DNA of 64,000 nt from CAIWHR01 sp963713275 (GTDB taxonomy: Bacteria > Pseudomonadota > Gammaproteobacteria > Burkholderiales > Casimicrobiaceae): NCBI GenBank assembly GCA_963713275.1, contig CAVQLG010000017.1, forward strand, positions 124,001-188,000, in the 5' to 3' direction. The notes beneath the pieces were generated by a model that was given only the letters and a program-made list of their open reading frames with translations, was not told where the DNA came from and made no database searches. The first letter of the stretch is position 1, and every line of letters starts with the position of its first letter. Positions 35,331 through 44,008 of this stretch are shown in pieces. A program made the position numbers and the translations under genes.

Positions 35331-36763
35331 GGTCTGTCACCTTTGCTGACTGAAATGGTTTCGGCACGCACCTGAAGCGTCAGGCCTTGCATGCCGACCA
35401 CGCGGACACGCTGCCCGGGCTGCAGGGGATCGGGGCTGGCCACTCGCCAGCGCTCGCCATGGACCTCGGCCCAGGTCCCGGCATCGCCACTCACCAGAAC
35501 GACCCCGTCGGCGCCGATTAATTCCTCCCTGCCGCTCACCACCGGGCGCCGCCGGGCGCGCAGCGCCATGCCGCCGCCCAGAAGCACCACGACGGCGGAG
35601 CTGGCCGCCAGTCCGAAGATCAGCGGCAACGGTACGCCGAAGCCCGGGATGTCGCGATCGAACAGCAGCAGGCCCCCGGCAATGAAGGCCACGATGCCGC
35701 CCACGCCAAGCACACCGAAGCTGGGCGTCAGTACTTCAGCGGCGAGCAGTGCCATGCCGAGCAGGATCAGGCCCAGGCCCGCATAGTTGACGGGCAGCAG
35801 TTGCAGCGCGAACAGTGCGAGCAGCAGGCAGATCGCGCCCACCGTGCCCGGCACACCGAAACCCGGCGAGGAGAACTCGAACATCAGGCCGTAGATGCCG
35901 ATCAGCATCAGGATCAGGGCAAAGCTCGGGTTCGCGATCACCGAAAGAAGCCGCTGGCGCCAGTCGGGCAGGACGTTCTCGACCGCGAGCCCGCGCGTGG
36001 CCAACGTCACGTCCGTACCGAGGACGTGGACACGGCGACCGTCGACCTGCGCAAGCAGGTCGTTCACGTCCTCGGCGACGATGTCCACGACCTTCTCGCG
36101 AAGGGCTTCGCTCGCGGTCAGGCTGACCGCCTCACGCACGGCACGCTCGGCCCATTCGGCGTTGCGGCCGCGCAGCTGCGCCAGGCCGCGGATGAAGGCC
36201 GAGGCGTCGTGCACCTGCTTGGCCGTCATGGCATCGGCCGGCGCCAGGGGCGGCGGCATGGGCTTCGCGTCGCCCTTGCCGGCATCGTCCTTCGGGATCT
36301 CCCCCGGCGCGCTTGCCGGCCGGCCGCCCTTGTCCTCCGGCGGCGGCTTGCGATCGGTGCCGGGCAGGCCGATCGCCACCGGCGTGGCCGCGCCCAGCGT
36401 CGTTGCCGGCGCCATGGCGGCGATGTGCGCCGCGTAGAGAATGTAGGTTCCGGCGCTGGCGGCGCGCGCACCTTCCGGGCTGACGTAGACCACCACCGGC
36501 ACGCGCGCAGCGAGGATCGCCTGGATGATCTCGCGCATCGACGTGTCCAGCCCGCCGGGGGTGTCGAGCTCGATCACCACCAACGGCGCACCCGCTTCGG
36601 CGGCGCTCGCGATGCCGCGGATCATGAAATGCGCACTGGCCGGGCCGATGGCGTCTTTGACCTGCAGCACGGGTACGGGAGCGGCGCCAACGGCGAGCGC
36701 GGCAAAGCCGAGAAGAAGCGCCGCCCAGAGGCGCAGCCACGACATGGCAGGGGACGGCTTCAT
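35327..36763 (-). CDS. NfeD-family membrane serine protease (ClpP-class)
   Basis: Long NfeD1-type protein of 478 residues. A signal sequence (residues 8-27) is followed by a ClpP/SppA-like serine protease domain: LVVIELDTPGGLDTSMREII, VVVYVSPEGARAASAGTYIL with the likely catalytic Ser, and a Lys in MTAKQVHDASAFIRG. Residues 135-170 are a proline- and lysine-rich insert. Four to five transmembrane helices follow (LILMLIGIYGLMFEFSSPGF and on), and the end is the NfeD OB-fold (REELIGADGVVLVSGDAGTW, GQRVRVVGMQGLTLQV). The ATG at 36763 gives MKPSPAMSW. It is coupled to the slipin gene by a four-base overlap. Confidence 0.93.
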   Translation of the reverse strand: MKPSPAMSWLRLWAALLLGFAALAVGAAPVPVLQVKDAIGPASAHFMIRGIASAAEAGAPLVVIELDTPGGLDTSMREIIQAILAARVPVVVYVSPEGARAASAGTYILYAAHIAAMAPATTLGAATPVAIGLPGTDRKPPPEDKGGRPASAPGEIPKDDAGKGDAKPMPPPLAPADAMTAKQVHDASAFIRGLAQLRGRNAEWAERAVREAVSLTASEALREKVVDIVAEDVNDLLAQVDGRRVHVLGTDVTLATRGLAVENVLPDWRQRLLSVIANPSFALILMLIGIYGLMFEFSSPGFGVPGTVGAICLLLALFALQLLPVNYAGLGLILLGMALLAAEVLTPSFGVLGVGGIVAFIAGGLLLFDRDIPGFGVPLPLIFGLAASSAVVVLLGGGMALRARRRPVVSGREELIGADGVVLVSGDAGTWAEVHGERWRVASPDPLQPGQRVRVVGMQGLTLQVRAETISVSKGDRP

Positions 36764-36768
36764 GGCGC

Positions 36769-37194
36769 TCACTTGACAAGCGTTACCGGCACCTGCGCGA
36801 GATGCACGACCCTGGTGGCGACCGATCCGAGCAGCATCCCGGCAATGGCGCCCCTCCCGCGCGTGCCCATGACGACGGTGTCGCAGCCTTGCTCGGCGGC
36901 ACACGCGGCAATCTCGTCTCCGGGGTGCCCGATGCGGACATGGCGCACGGTGGCAACGCCGCCGACCCGCGCCGAGGCCTCGGCCTGCTCCAACTGGGCC
37001 TCGCCTTCGTGCCGGAGTTCCTGGTCGATCAGGTCGGGCGAGACCAGTTTGCCGGGAAAGGTGTGCACCGGGCGGACCTGCACGTTGAGCAAGTGCAATT
37101 CCGCATCGGCGTGACCACGCAACTGGGCCACAGCATACTCCAGCGCCCGCATGGCGCTTGCGGATCCGTCGATGGGGACCAGAGGTTTGCGCAC
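36769..37194 (-). CDS. Single-domain universal stress protein
   Basis: UspA-family protein, 141 residues. It begins KPLVPIDGSASAMRALEYAV and ends with the ATP-binding signature TVVMGTRGRGAIAGMLLGSV plus ATRVVHLAQVPVTLV. The gene lies five bases upstream of nfeD on the same strand, so usp-nfeD-slipin are probably one operon. This is the second Usp gene in a 7-kb stretch. Confidence 0.92.
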   Translation of the reverse strand: MRKPLVPIDGSASAMRALEYAVAQLRGHADAELHLLNVQVRPVHTFPGKLVSPDLIDQELRHEGEAQLEQAEASARVGGVATVRHVRIGHPGDEIAACAAEQGCDTVVMGTRGRGAIAGMLLGSVATRVVHLAQVPVTLVK

Positions 37195-37536
37195 AAATCC
37201 CTCTTTCGTGCCCTGCGGGTTACTGCTGGGCAGGGTGACGCCTTCTGCAAGGCTACACCCTCCCGCTGCATGGATGCTTGAGTGACGTCAAGCAGTGGGC
37301 CGATCAAGCCCGACGGACGGTCCCGCGGCAGCCACGACGGTCCGGTGTCCTGGTTCACGCCCGCAGGACGCCCTGCGCCGAAACCAGCAACACCCGCAGC
37401 GGCACCACGTAGCGCACGTCGAACCGCCACAGCCTGCGGTTCACGGTTTGAGCGCCATCGATTCCTCGACGCTGCGCGCAAGTCGCAGGTCGAGCCATTT
37501 GAAGGCGCTGTCCGGCAGCATCACCGACAGCTCGCC
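37195..37536 (-). other. Gap with possible coding remnants
   Basis: No intact gene in these 342 bases. On the minus strand two short conserved-looking pieces occur: LSVMLPDSAFKWLDLRLARS ending at a TGA (37441-37443), and WRFDVRYVVPLRVLLVSAQG ending at 37355. The second resembles the C-terminal helix of sodium-dependent neurotransmitter-type symporters (RYVxP pattern), but the match is too short to call. Confidence 0.3.
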
Positions 37537-38517
37537 TCAGGTCAGGAAACGACCGAGGCGCACCGCGGTCTCGCCCTGCTTCGGCCGCCGGGTGGGCATG
37601 ATCAGCACGCAGTCGTCGTAGGGCGTCAGGAGCGGCGTATCGCCATCGTGCGCGAGCACCGTTCCGGCGCGCTTGATCACCTTGAGCCCGTGCACCGGGA
37701 GTGCGAACGCGAAGGCGTCGGTGGCGATCGTGACGGCTGCGGTCACCTCGATCACGCGTTGCCGCGGGCGTGGCGCGGTGTCGAGGTGCCGTTCGAGGAA
37801 CACCGCCCCGGCCATGCCGAAATGGCGTAGGAAGCGCAGCGCCGCCTGGCGCGCGACCTCGGGTGCCGCGCGCTCCCAGTGCTGGCCGCATTCGATCAGG
37901 AGGGCGTTGCGCGGGTCGTCGGCTTGGTCGAAGAACGCGTAGTCGCGCAGCCGGCGCCCGGCGGCGTGCCCGGCGTCGATGACCACGTGCTCGGGCAGTC
38001 CCAGTGCCAGGGCCAGCTCGAGGGCCTTGCGCTGCCGGCCGGCGAGCATCAGCGGCGCGCAAGCGTCGGTCATCGAATGCAGGTCGAGCAGGTAGTCGAT
38101 CCGATCGTAGAGCGGACGCAGCTCGCGCGCGCGGTCGAGTTCGCGGCTGCGCCGCTCGCCATCGAGCACTTCGGCGTTCCAGAGCCGGTTGAAATCCTCG
38201 TCGATGCAGCGCGAAGCATAGGGATGCGCGGGATCGAACGACTGGTAGGCCGCAACGTTGGCGAACGCGATGGAGAGCGTGCCGCGCTCGGGGCGAAAGC
38301 CCACGTCGAGCAGCCAGTCGAGCGCGATCGCACCGCAGACCTCGTTGCCGTGGGTGAGTGCCTGCAGCAGCACGTGCGGGCCGCGCGCGGTCCCGGCGAA
38401 CGTGTGGACATACGGGACCCCGGCGTTGCCCCGGGCCCAGCGGCTGAGGTCGGGGAACGGCGTTTCGATCGCTGGCGCGCACTGCGCCTTGTCGTTGCCG
38501 ACGGTCGAGGCATTCAT
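37537..38517 (-). CDS. Succinylglutamate desuccinylase/aspartoacylase family protein
   Basis: Zinc carboxypeptidase-like deacylase of the AstE/AspA family, 326 residues. The zinc site HGNE is in LLQALTHGNEVCGAIALDWL near residue 55, the DFNR motif in CIDEDFNRLWN, and the third ligand and basic residues in YLLDLHSMTDACAPLML. LLIECGQHWE and a C-terminal beta domain (ITRHGLKVIKRAGTVLAHDGD-like; here ALPVHGLKVIKRAG) complete the fold. Members remove acyl groups from amino acids such as succinylglutamate or N-acetylaspartate; the real substrate is unknown. ATG 38517 was chosen from the in-frame options because it begins just before the family homology. It stands alone. Confidence 0.85.
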   Translation of the reverse strand: MNASTVGNDKAQCAPAIETPFPDLSRWARGNAGVPYVHTFAGTARGPHVLLQALTHGNEVCGAIALDWLLDVGFRPERGTLSIAFANVAAYQSFDPAHPYASRCIDEDFNRLWNAEVLDGERRSRELDRARELRPLYDRIDYLLDLHSMTDACAPLMLAGRQRKALELALALGLPEHVVIDAGHAAGRRLRDYAFFDQADDPRNALLIECGQHWERAAPEVARQAALRFLRHFGMAGAVFLERHLDTAPRPRQRVIEVTAAVTIATDAFAFALPVHGLKVIKRAGTVLAHDGDTPLLTPYDDCVLIMPTRRPKQGETAVRLGRFLT

Positions 38518-39127
38518 CGGGCGTCCCTTGGGCGTGTCGCGACGGCGGCTGCCCCGCGGCCGAACGGGCGAGATCATGCGCTGCGGACGCAGTCGGCCCA
38601 GCGCCGCGGCGGCACGATCGGCGTCAGGGGAGCATAGGCAGGGGGACGGGGGCTGTCAAACGACCACGATGGCTCGATGACGGCGTCGCCCTGGGGCAGC
38701 GGGCCCGCGCGGATTCCCCCCGGGGGGCGCTCAGCCCGGCACCCCGGCACGCCGGGACGCCGCGTCGCCCGCATGATCGCTTGTCGCCAGCGGTCCGAAA
38801 GAAAGGGGGCAGCCGTGTCTTGCTTCGCCGATTGGATTCGCCGCGCGGGGTTCGCCCGGGTTCCGGCCGGAAAGCCGACGCGGGATCTGGGCGCCATGGT
38901 CCGGCGTGACTACCGCGTGGAGCTGCAGCCCATGCTGCACGGCGTCCAGGCCGGCGGCACCGTCGCGCGCGGCCGCATCCGGACCCCCAGGGGCGCCCCA
39001 CCCGGGGCGGGCGAGCGGTTGGCCGTGCATCCGGTGACCGGCGCCGGTGGCGAGGACCTGTACTATCGCTTTCGTGAGAAAGACGCGACCGCGCCGGCTG
39101 GACCGTGCGAGGGTCGTCAGGCGGCGA
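38518..39127. other. 610-base gap without a supported gene
   Basis: Several open readings exist on both strands, but all are rich in Arg, Pro, Gly and Ala in the way antisense or intergenic DNA at this GC content is. None has a convincing ribosome site or recognisable motif. I see no hairpin, tRNA or repeat that I can support. Confidence 0.5.
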
Positions 39128-40483
39128 TCAGGCGAGGCCCTGGGCGATCATGGCGTCGCCGAGGGGGCGGTCGGCGCTCTCGATGTGCACGAACAGCCAG
39201 TCCTGCAGGTAACGCATGGTCAGCGCCATGCTCTGCTCGTCGACGCCGCTGGCGAGGCTCTGCAGGTCCTCGAGCAGCCGGCGGTGGGCGCGGCGGTGCC
39301 GCTCGAGCTGCCCGGGCGCGTGGGCCGCGAGCAGCGCTTCCTCGGTGGCGAAGTGCTCGTGCGTGAAGCGCACCAGCTCGGCCATCGTCTCGCGCACGCG
39401 CTCGCGCGGCCGGATCGACTTGAGGTCGTCCCCCAGCGCGTTGATGAGTTCGGCCATGCGCCGGTGCTGCGCGTCGATGAGTTCGACGCCCACGGCGGAC
39501 GCCTCGCTCCAGTCGACGAAGCGCAGCGGCTGCGCGTCGTTTCCGGCGGTGTCGGCGCTGGCGATCGCGAAGCGGCTTCGGCCGCCGCGCTTGGCCGCGT
39601 ACATCGCGGTATCCGCGGCGCGCACGAGCCGGTCCATGTCGGCGCCGTGCGGCGGATAGAGTGCGACGCCGACGCTGATGCCGAGGCTGACGCTGTCGCC
39701 GTCGCCGTCGCCGTTGCCGTCGATCGCGATCGGCTCGGTCGCGGACAGGACCACGCGCCCGGCCACCAGTGCTGCGTGCTCGGGGGTGCCGATCGACGGC
39801 AGGATCATCGCGAACTCGTCACCGCCCAGGCGCGCAATCGTGTCGTTCGACCGCGCTGCGCCGCGCAGGCGCTTCGCGACCACCTGCAGCACCACGTCGC
39901 CGGCGTCGTGGCCGCAGCGGTCGTTGATCGCCTTGAAGCCGTCGAGATCGGCGATCAGCAACGCGAAGCGCGTACCGGCGGCCTGGGCCGCGGCGAGGGC
40001 GTCGCGCAGCCGGTCGAGAAACTGCGCCCGGTTGGGCAGCCCCGTCAGCGCGTCGACGAAGGCGAGCGACGTGAGGCGGGCGTGAGTGCGCTGGCGCTCG
40101 GTGACGTCGAGGACGAGGCCTGCGACGGCCGGCCCCTCGCTCCCCGGCGCCGGTGCCCCAAAAAACTCGAAATCGCGCACCGTGCCGTCGGGAAGCAACC
40201 CGTGGAACCCGAAGTGCGACGACGTCGGCGTGCCGCTCGCGATCGCGGCCAGTCGCTCGGCCACGGCCGGGCGGTCCTCCTCGACCACCAGGGCGGTGAA
40301 GCGCGGCGGGCCCTCGGGCGTCCCCAGCGCGAACGCGCGTGCGAATGCCGGGTTGCCGTAGGTGAGCCAGCCGTCGCGGACGACGCACAGCGGCAGCACG
40401 TCGCTCGCGAGCAGCGCGCCGAGCACCTTGGCGGCGTCCGCCGTCGAAGAAGGTTCCGCAGTGGTGCCGGTCGAACTTGTCAT
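39128..40483 (-). CDS. PAS-GGDEF-hemerythrin protein (diguanylate cyclase, probable O2/redox sensor)
   Basis: Predicted cytosolic diguanylate cyclase of 451 residues. Residues 20-135 look like a PAS domain (LCVVRDGWLTYGNPAFARAF to GLVLDVTERQRTHARL). Residues 140-310 are GGDEF: FVDALTGLPNRAQFLDRL and the active-site RLGGDEFAMIL. Residues 325-450 are a bacteriohemerythrin fold, GVELIDAQHRRMAELINALG, FTHEHFATEEALLAAHA and QLERHRRAHRRLLEDL, carrying the His/Glu ligands of a di-iron site. The GGDEF domain holds a short acidic repeat (GNGDGDGDS). It should make c-di-GMP under control of oxygen or redox. ATG 40483 follows a GGGGGA site. Confidence 0.9.
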   Translation of the reverse strand: MTSSTGTTAEPSSTADAAKVLGALLASDVLPLCVVRDGWLTYGNPAFARAFALGTPEGPPRFTALVVEEDRPAVAERLAAIASGTPTSSHFGFHGLLPDGTVRDFEFFGAPAPGSEGPAVAGLVLDVTERQRTHARLTSLAFVDALTGLPNRAQFLDRLRDALAAAQAAGTRFALLIADLDGFKAINDRCGHDAGDVVLQVVAKRLRGAARSNDTIARLGGDEFAMILPSIGTPEHAALVAGRVVLSATEPIAIDGNGDGDGDSVSLGISVGVALYPPHGADMDRLVRAADTAMYAAKRGGRSRFAIASADTAGNDAQPLRFVDWSEASAVGVELIDAQHRRMAELINALGDDLKSIRPRERVRETMAELVRFTHEHFATEEALLAAHAPGQLERHRRAHRRLLEDLQSLASGVDEQSMALTMRYLQDWLFVHIESADRPLGDAMIAQGLA

Positions 40484-40681
40484 GAGTCCCCCGATTTCCA
40501 TTCCATCAACGATGCCAGGCGCGCGAGCACGTGTGCGGCAACATCGTAACTCGATTCGGGCGCCGGGCCGCCGGCACGCGGATCGCCGGGTGCCGCCGGG
40601 CGAAGCGCCGCCTGCGACGGACTGGCGCAGATCCACCCTGCGCAGGCTGCGGCGGCCACCCCCGCCTCGCCTCGGATCGTG

Positions 40682-41959
40682 CTACCTCGCGTAGAGGAGA
40701 TCGCGCAGCCCGAGCGAGATCGCCGGCACGTAGGTGACCAGCAGCAGGCAACCGACGATCACCAGCACGAAAGGCACGAGCCGCGACACGATCCGGTCGA
40801 CCGAGATCTTTGCCACCGTGCAGGCGGCGAACAGGTTGACGCCGAACGGCGGCGTGATCATGCCCAGCGCGAGGTTCACCACCATGATGATGCCGAAGTG
40901 CACCGGGTCGACGCCGAAGTGCTGCGCGACGGGCGCGAGGATCGGCGCCAGCACGATGATCGACGCCGACGTCTCGATGAACATGCCGATGACGAACAGC
41001 GCCGCGTTGACCCCGATCAGAAACAGCGCGGGCGTCTGCAGCCATTCGACCAGGAAAGCGCCGATCTCGTCGGGGACGCCCGCGCGGGTGATGAGGAAGC
41101 TGAAGAGCCCGGCGTTGGCGATGATGAACATGATGACCGCCGAGGAGACCACGCTCTTCCGCAGCACCCGCGGCAGGTCGGCGATCTTGGTCTCCCGGTA
41201 GATGCCGACACCGACCACCAGCGCGTAGAACACGGCCACCACCGACGCCTCGGTCGGCGTGAACACGCCGCCGTAGATGCCGCCGAGGATGATCACCGGC
41301 ATCAGGAGCGCCAGCGCCGCGCGCCGCGTCGCGGTGAGGAACGGCAGCCGGCCCTCGTGATCCTTCTTGCCGTAGCCCTTCCAGCGCGCGTAGACGACGA
41401 CGAACAGCATCAGCGCACCGCCGATCAGGAGGCCGGGGCCGAAGCCGGCGATGAAGAGCTCGCCGATCGACACCTCGGCCGACACGCCGTAGAGGATCAT
41501 CGGGATCGACGGCGGAATGATCACGCCGAGCTCGGCCGAAGTCGCCTGCAGCGCAGCCGCGAAGTTCGTCGGGTAGCCGTGCCGCAGCAGGGCGGGGATC
41601 AGGATCGCGCCGATCGCGAAGGTCGTGGCCACACTCGACCCCGATACTGCGGCGAAGATCATGCAGGTCAGCACGCAGGTGGCGGCGAGACCGCCCTGGA
41701 TGCCGCCGACGATCGACTTCGCGAACTCGACCAGCCGCGCCGAGATCCCGCCGGACTCCATCAGGTTGCCGGCGAGGATGAAGAACGGGATCGCCGCCAG
41801 CGGAAACTTGTTGATCGCGCCGAACATCTCCTTGACGATCGTCAGCAGGTTCACGTTCGCCTGCCACGCGCCGACGATCGACGACAGCCCGATGGCGACG
41901 GCGACCGAGATGCTGAGCGCGAAGCACAGCACCATCGTGAACAGCATCGTCGCGGTCAT
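40682..41959 (-). CDS. dctM: TRAP transporter large permease DctM
   Basis: Inner-membrane permease of a sodium-driven tripartite ATP-independent periplasmic transporter, 425 residues with about twelve transmembrane helices. Family stretches: AINKFPLAAIPFFILAGNLM, GSSVATTFAIGAILIPALLR, TSAELGVIIPPSIPMILYGV, LGGIYGGVFTPTEASVVAVF, and VNLALGMITPPFGVNLFAAC. It follows dctQ (nine-base gap) and dctP on the minus strand, completing a full TRAP set. Confidence 0.96.
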   Translation of the reverse strand: MTATMLFTMVLCFALSISVAVAIGLSSIVGAWQANVNLLTIVKEMFGAINKFPLAAIPFFILAGNLMESGGISARLVEFAKSIVGGIQGGLAATCVLTCMIFAAVSGSSVATTFAIGAILIPALLRHGYPTNFAAALQATSAELGVIIPPSIPMILYGVSAEVSIGELFIAGFGPGLLIGGALMLFVVVYARWKGYGKKDHEGRLPFLTATRRAALALLMPVIILGGIYGGVFTPTEASVVAVFYALVVGVGIYRETKIADLPRVLRKSVVSSAVIMFIIANAGLFSFLITRAGVPDEIGAFLVEWLQTPALFLIGVNAALFVIGMFIETSASIIVLAPILAPVAQHFGVDPVHFGIIMVVNLALGMITPPFGVNLFAACTVAKISVDRIVSRLVPFVLVIVGCLLLVTYVPAISLGLRDLLYAR

Positions 41960-41968
41960 CGCCGTCGC

Positions 41969-42463
41969 CTAGTGTCCACTTTCGAGCTCGTGCCGGCGCG
42001 GGTCGACGAGGCAGCCGATCACGCCGAACACGCAGAAGATCGCGCCGACGGGAATGGCGAGGTACGCCCAGGTCATCGAGAACGACTCGAGACCGCTGAT
42101 CGTCTGCACGCGCGCCCGATACGAGTAGTCGAAACCGTAGCGGATCATGAAGCCGATCAGGGTGAGCGCCGCGATCGCGACGATCCAGTCGAGCACCCGC
42201 CTGCCCGCAGGTCCGGCGAGCCGGTGCACGAGGTCCACGCACACCATCGCTCCCTGCCGGAAAGCGGCCGGCGCGCCCATGAACACCATCCAGATCAGCG
42301 TGAAGCGGACCAGAACCTCGGACCACTCGGCGGGCTGCTGCAGGACGAAGCGCGCGAGGATCTGGTAGAGCCCGAGGCACGCGGCCGCAACCAGCATCGC
42401 GCAGGCGACCGCGAGCGAGAACGCCGTCGTCCGGCGCTCGAAGGCGAGAAAGGCGCGGCGCAC
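41969..42463 (-). CDS. dctQ: TRAP transporter small permease DctQ
   Basis: Small four-helix membrane subunit, 164 residues, that pairs with DctM. Visible: first helix FSLAVACAMLVAAACLGLYQ, then the conserved block WSEVLVRFTLIWMVFMGAPA, RQGAMVCVDLVHRLAGP, and the last helices MTWAYLAIPVGAIFCVFGVI. It lies between dctP and dctM in the usual gene order. Confidence 0.92.
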   Translation of the reverse strand: MRRAFLAFERRTTAFSLAVACAMLVAAACLGLYQILARFVLQQPAEWSEVLVRFTLIWMVFMGAPAAFRQGAMVCVDLVHRLAGPAGRRVLDWIVAIAALTLIGFMIRYGFDYSYRARVQTISGLESFSMTWAYLAIPVGAIFCVFGVIGCLVDPRRHELESGH

Positions 42464-42663
42464 GGGGAGTGATCCGACGGGGCGAAGGGCTGCGGACGGT
42501 CAAGCGCGAAGTATAACCCGCGAGATCGCCGCGTCCGGCGCCTCCGACGGCGGGCGCGCAACGCGCACGCGGCATCCGCCGCGACCGCAGCGCCAATACG
42601 CGCGCCGCGCGCGAAGCGGCGCGCCGGCCGCGCCGCGGACCCCGCTGCGGACGCCGGGGGGTG

Positions 42664-43650
42664 CTAATTGGTGTTGCGGATCCTGTCGATGTTGTCCTGG
42701 CCGAAGCGCTTGGCGAAATCGGCGTAGGTCGGTCCCAGCGTCGCCTGGAACTTGCCCTTGTCGACGTTCTCGACCACGCTCATGCCCTTGCTGCGCAGGT
42801 CGGCGACCGCCTTCTTCTCGTCGTCGTCGACGCGGGCGCGGTTGGCCTTCACCGCCTCCTTCGCCGCCTCGGCGAACGCCTGCTTGTCGGCGGCGGGGAG
42901 CTTGTCCCACGCCGCCTTGTTCATCAGGAACAGCGCGGGCGAATAGACGTGGCCGGTGAGCGACAGGTGCTTCTGCACCTGGTCGAGCTTGGCCGAGGTG
43001 ATCACCGACAGCGGGTTCTCCTGGCCGTCGACGGTGCCCTGCTGCAGTGCGGTGAAGACTTCCGGGAACGCCATCGGCGTCGGGATGATGCCGAACGCCT
43101 TGTACGCCTGCATGTGGACCGGGTTCTCCATCGTGCGCAGCTTGAGGCCCTTGACGTCGTCAGGGGTGTTGATCGCCCGCTTGCTGTTGGTCATGTGGCG
43201 GAAGCCGTTCTCGCCCCAGGCGAGCGCGACGATTCCCTTGGAGGAGAACTTGGCGAGCAGTTCCTGGCCGATGGGGCCGTCGAGCGTCGAACGCGCGTGG
43301 TTGTAGTCGCGGAACAGGAAGGGAATGTCGAGGATCGCGACCTCGGGGACGAAATTCGGTACCGGACCCGTCGAGGTGAACGTGAGCTCCTGCGTGCCGA
43401 GCTGGACCGCCTCGACCGATTCGCGCTCGCCGCCGAGCGAACCCGAGTAGAAGGTCTGGATCTTGTAGCGACCGCCGGTGCGCTTCTCGACCTCGCGCGC
43501 GAAGCTGTCGATCGCCACACCCTGGTGCGAGTTCTGGGCGACCGAGATGTTGATCTTCATGTTGTTCTGCGCGGCGGCAGGTTGCATGGGCAGCCAGGCC
43601 GCGACGGCCAGCGTCATGAGCGCCGCGGACAACAAGCGGGAATCGAGCAT
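42664..43650 (-). CDS. dctP: TRAP transporter solute-binding protein DctP
   Basis: Periplasmic substrate-binding subunit, 328 residues. Signal peptide residues 1-28 (PMQPAAAQ). The ligand-binding arginine sits in DDVKGLKLRTMENPVHMQAY; other DctP blocks are SGSLGGERESVEAVQLGTQE, VAILDIPFLFRDYNHARSTL, FPEVFTALQQGTVDGQENP and SLTGHVYSPALFLMNKAAWD. Substrates of this family are organic acids. It is the first gene of dctP-dctQ-dctM and points away from the glycolate-oxidase genes, so import of glycolate, lactate or a related acid is an attractive but unproven idea. Confidence 0.94.
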   Translation of the reverse strand: MLDSRLLSAALMTLAVAAWLPMQPAAAQNNMKINISVAQNSHQGVAIDSFAREVEKRTGGRYKIQTFYSGSLGGERESVEAVQLGTQELTFTSTGPVPNFVPEVAILDIPFLFRDYNHARSTLDGPIGQELLAKFSSKGIVALAWGENGFRHMTNSKRAINTPDDVKGLKLRTMENPVHMQAYKAFGIIPTPMAFPEVFTALQQGTVDGQENPLSVITSAKLDQVQKHLSLTGHVYSPALFLMNKAAWDKLPAADKQAFAEAAKEAVKANRARVDDDEKKAVADLRSKGMSVVENVDKGKFQATLGPTYADFAKRFGQDNIDRIRNTN

Positions 43651-44008
43651 GCAGGGTTCTCCTCGTGGATGCACGAGTGCCGTCACCGGAAGGGGTGAGT
43701 GTCGCACTTCGCAGCGGCGCATTCTAAGGAACGGCGGGTGGACTGTACAGCCACGGCCCCAGCCGCGGCCCCCGACGCTCACGACCCCTGGCACACAGGG
43801 GCCACGACGGCACGCACGGCGTGGCGCCACGCGCGGCGCGCTCCACCGATACCCACGACGGGCAAGCCCACCTGCTGGACCCGCGGACCCGCGCGCGCGA
43901 CGCCTGCGCGCACGGGTGGCGTCGCGTTGTGGAATAATCACACCATCGCCCGCGCACCGCGCGGCCCTCGCCTCGGGGCGTCGACGCTGCGCAACAGCTG
44001 GGTAAACG
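43651..44008. other. Divergent control region between dctPQM and glcD
   Basis: 358 bases without a supported gene between two divergent operons. A weak -10-like AATAAT occurs at 43933-43938, about 70 bases before glcD, with no matching -35. No operator palindrome stood out. No regulator gene (GlcC- or LldR-like) is in the window. Confidence 0.35.

Noticed and set aside
38677..39366. Plus-strand reading in the gap before the GGDEF gene
   Set aside because: Arg/Pro/Gly-rich, overlaps the 3' end of the GGDEF-hemerythrin gene on the other strand, no motif.
39694..39722. GTCGCC repeat considered as a CRISPR-like or regulatory repeat
   Set aside because: It is a codon-level repeat encoding Gly-Asp inside a real gene.
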